The notes beneath the pieces were generated by a model. It was not told where the DNA came from and made no database searches. It saw only the letters and a list, made by a program, of their open reading frames with translations. Positions 62,983 through 64,000 of a DNA stretch of 64,000 nt are shown in pieces (position 1 is the first letter of the stretch; each line of letters starts with the position of its first letter). The DNA lies in the NCBI RefSeq assembly GCF_000739775.1, contig NZ_BBJH01000001.1, positions 97,029 through 161,028 of the forward strand, in the 5' to 3' direction. Source of the stretch: Paraburkholderia heleia NBRC 101817 (GTDB lineage Bacteria > Pseudomonadota > Gammaproteobacteria > Burkholderiales > Burkholderiaceae). A program made the translations under genes and the position numbers.

Positions 62983-63993
62983 ATGAGTGAAGCCATGCAG
63001 CCACAGGGCACGCCTACCGTCAACGAAGCCGCCGCGCCGGTTACCCCCCAGCGCGCGCGGGCGTGGGACATGATCAACAAATCGGGCATCGTGGTGGTGT
63101 TCGTGGTGCTGTTCGCGGTGCTATCCGCAACGGTGCCCGACTTCCTCACGACCCGCAACATTCAGGGTCTGCTGCTCTCCGTCACGCTGATCGGCTCGAT
63201 CGCCGTCACGATGATGTTCGTGCTCGCGCTCGGCGAGGTCGATCTTTCGGTCGCTTCGATCGTCGCGTTTTCGGGCGTGGTGGCCTCCACGGTCATCACG
63301 CAGTCGCATAGCGTGATGCTCGGCATTGCGGCCGGCGTGCTCGCGGGCGGCGCGGTGGGGCTCGTGAACGGCGTGCTGATCGCGCGCTTCAAGATCAACT
63401 CGCTGATCGCCACGCTCGCGATGATGGAGGCCGTGCGCGGCCTCGCGTTCCTCACCTCGAACGGCGACGCCGTGATGATCTCCGAAGAACGCTTCTTCGA
63501 TCTGGGCGGCGGTTCGTTCCTGGGCATCTCGTACCCGATCTGGAGCAACATCATCGGCTTCGTGGTGTTCGGCTTCCTGCTCAAGAAAACCGTGTTCGGC
63601 AAGAACGTGCTCGCGGTGGGCGGCAATAGCGAAGCGGCGCGCCTTGCCGGCCTGCCGGTCACGCGCATCAAGATCACGGTGTTCGTGCTGCAGGGGCTCA
63701 TTACGGGCTTTGCGGGCGTGATGCTGGCCTCGCGCATGAGCCTCGGCGACCCGAAGACTTCGGTGGGTCTCGAACTCGGCGTGATCTCGGCATGCGTGCT
63801 GGGCGGCGTGTCGCTCACGGGCGGCGTGGCGACAATCTCGGGCGTGCTGGTGGGCGTGCTGATCATGGGCGCGGTGCAGGACGCCATGAGCCTCATGAAC
63901 GTGCCGACGTTCTATCAGTACCTGATTCGCGGCGGCATTCTGCTGCTTGCGGTGCTGTTCGACCAGTTCCGGCGCAGCAAGCGGGCGGTGTGA
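62983..63993 (+). CDS. araH: L-arabinose ABC transporter permease
   Basis: 336 aa membrane permease with about eight to ten hydrophobic segments. Typical blocks are MMFVLALGEVDLSVASIVAFS, VNGVLIARFKINSLIATLA and GNSEAARLAGLPVTRIKI. A weak ribosome site precedes the ATG; a second ATG at 62995 is possible. The next gene may begin with the ATG at 63997, cut by the window end. Confidence 0.92.
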   Translation: MSEAMQPQGTPTVNEAAAPVTPQRARAWDMINKSGIVVVFVVLFAVLSATVPDFLTTRNIQGLLLSVTLIGSIAVTMMFVLALGEVDLSVASIVAFSGVVASTVITQSHSVMLGIAAGVLAGGAVGLVNGVLIARFKINSLIATLAMMEAVRGLAFLTSNGDAVMISEERFFDLGGGSFLGISYPIWSNIIGFVVFGFLLKKTVFGKNVLAVGGNSEAARLAGLPVTRIKITVFVLQGLITGFAGVMLASRMSLGDPKTSVGLELGVISACVLGGVSLTGGVATISGVLVGVLIMGAVQDAMSLMNVPTFYQYLIRGGILLLAVLFDQFRRSKRAV

Positions 63994-64000
63994 GGCATGT

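Overview
The window is high-GC, densely coded bacterial DNA. The gene families (aryl-polyene genes in a Burkholderia-like order, IorAB-type fused ferredoxin oxidoreductase, phbB, PerM, LigD/Ku, an Azospirillum-like L-arabinose route) suggest a member of the Burkholderiaceae such as Paraburkholderia, Caballeronia or Burkholderia, probably on a secondary chromosome. That placement is inference from gene families and base composition. I see no rRNA, tRNA, insertion sequence, prophage or CRISPR array.

Layout. 1-527: non-coding, with three LacI-type AAACGTTT palindromes. 528-11106: a LysR-centred catabolic locus. Leftward are a polyamine/opine-type ABC importer and a Rieske oxygenase. Rightward are a flavin monooxygenase, a Rid-family protein, a DUF1028 protein and an ArgE-like deacylase, closed by a strong terminator. 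I cannot name the substrate; a nitrogen-containing compound is the best guess. 11204-13600: a small hypothetical gene, a PhaC-like Cys hydrolase behind a perfect FNR/ANR box, and a lipoprotein. 13821-17408: indolepyruvate ferredoxin oxidoreductase. 17424-30480: an aryl-polyene-type lipid pigment locus, divergent from a 524-bp control region (GT2, FabG and ACP leftward; nine tightly coupled genes plus a small periplasmic protein rightward). 30767-34175: a GAF-PAS-GGDEF-EAL protein and CheV. 34194-41195: an Asp/Glu racemase family gene and dadA, divergent from a branched-chain-type amino acid ABC operon with a fused permease-ATPase. 41364-43776: a LytS/LytR-type two-component pair coupled to a small membrane protein. 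44154-48363: an MlaC-like protein, a long AI-2E family transporter, a small TTG-start gene and phbB. 48601-52955: NHEJ genes ligD and ku with a translationally coupled HTH-TPR protein. 52998-53858: a methyltransferase. 53893-63993: a LysR regulator divergent from an oxidative L-arabinose pathway (arabonate dehydratase, MFS transporter, KDA dehydratase, arabinose 1-dehydrogenase) and araFGH.

How the genes work together. Several blocks are built from ATGA, TGATG or GTGA overlaps (3764, 8822, 22486-29646, 34979, 43399, 52116), which indicates translational coupling. The arabinose block supplies import, first oxidation and two dehydrations; the lactonase and semialdehyde dehydrogenase are not seen and may lie past the right edge. 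The dadA/racemase/liv block looks like uptake and deamination of D-amino acids. The least described parts are the 0.5-11.1 kb catabolic locus, the FNR-controlled PhaC-like hydrolase, and the HTH-TPR partner of Ku.
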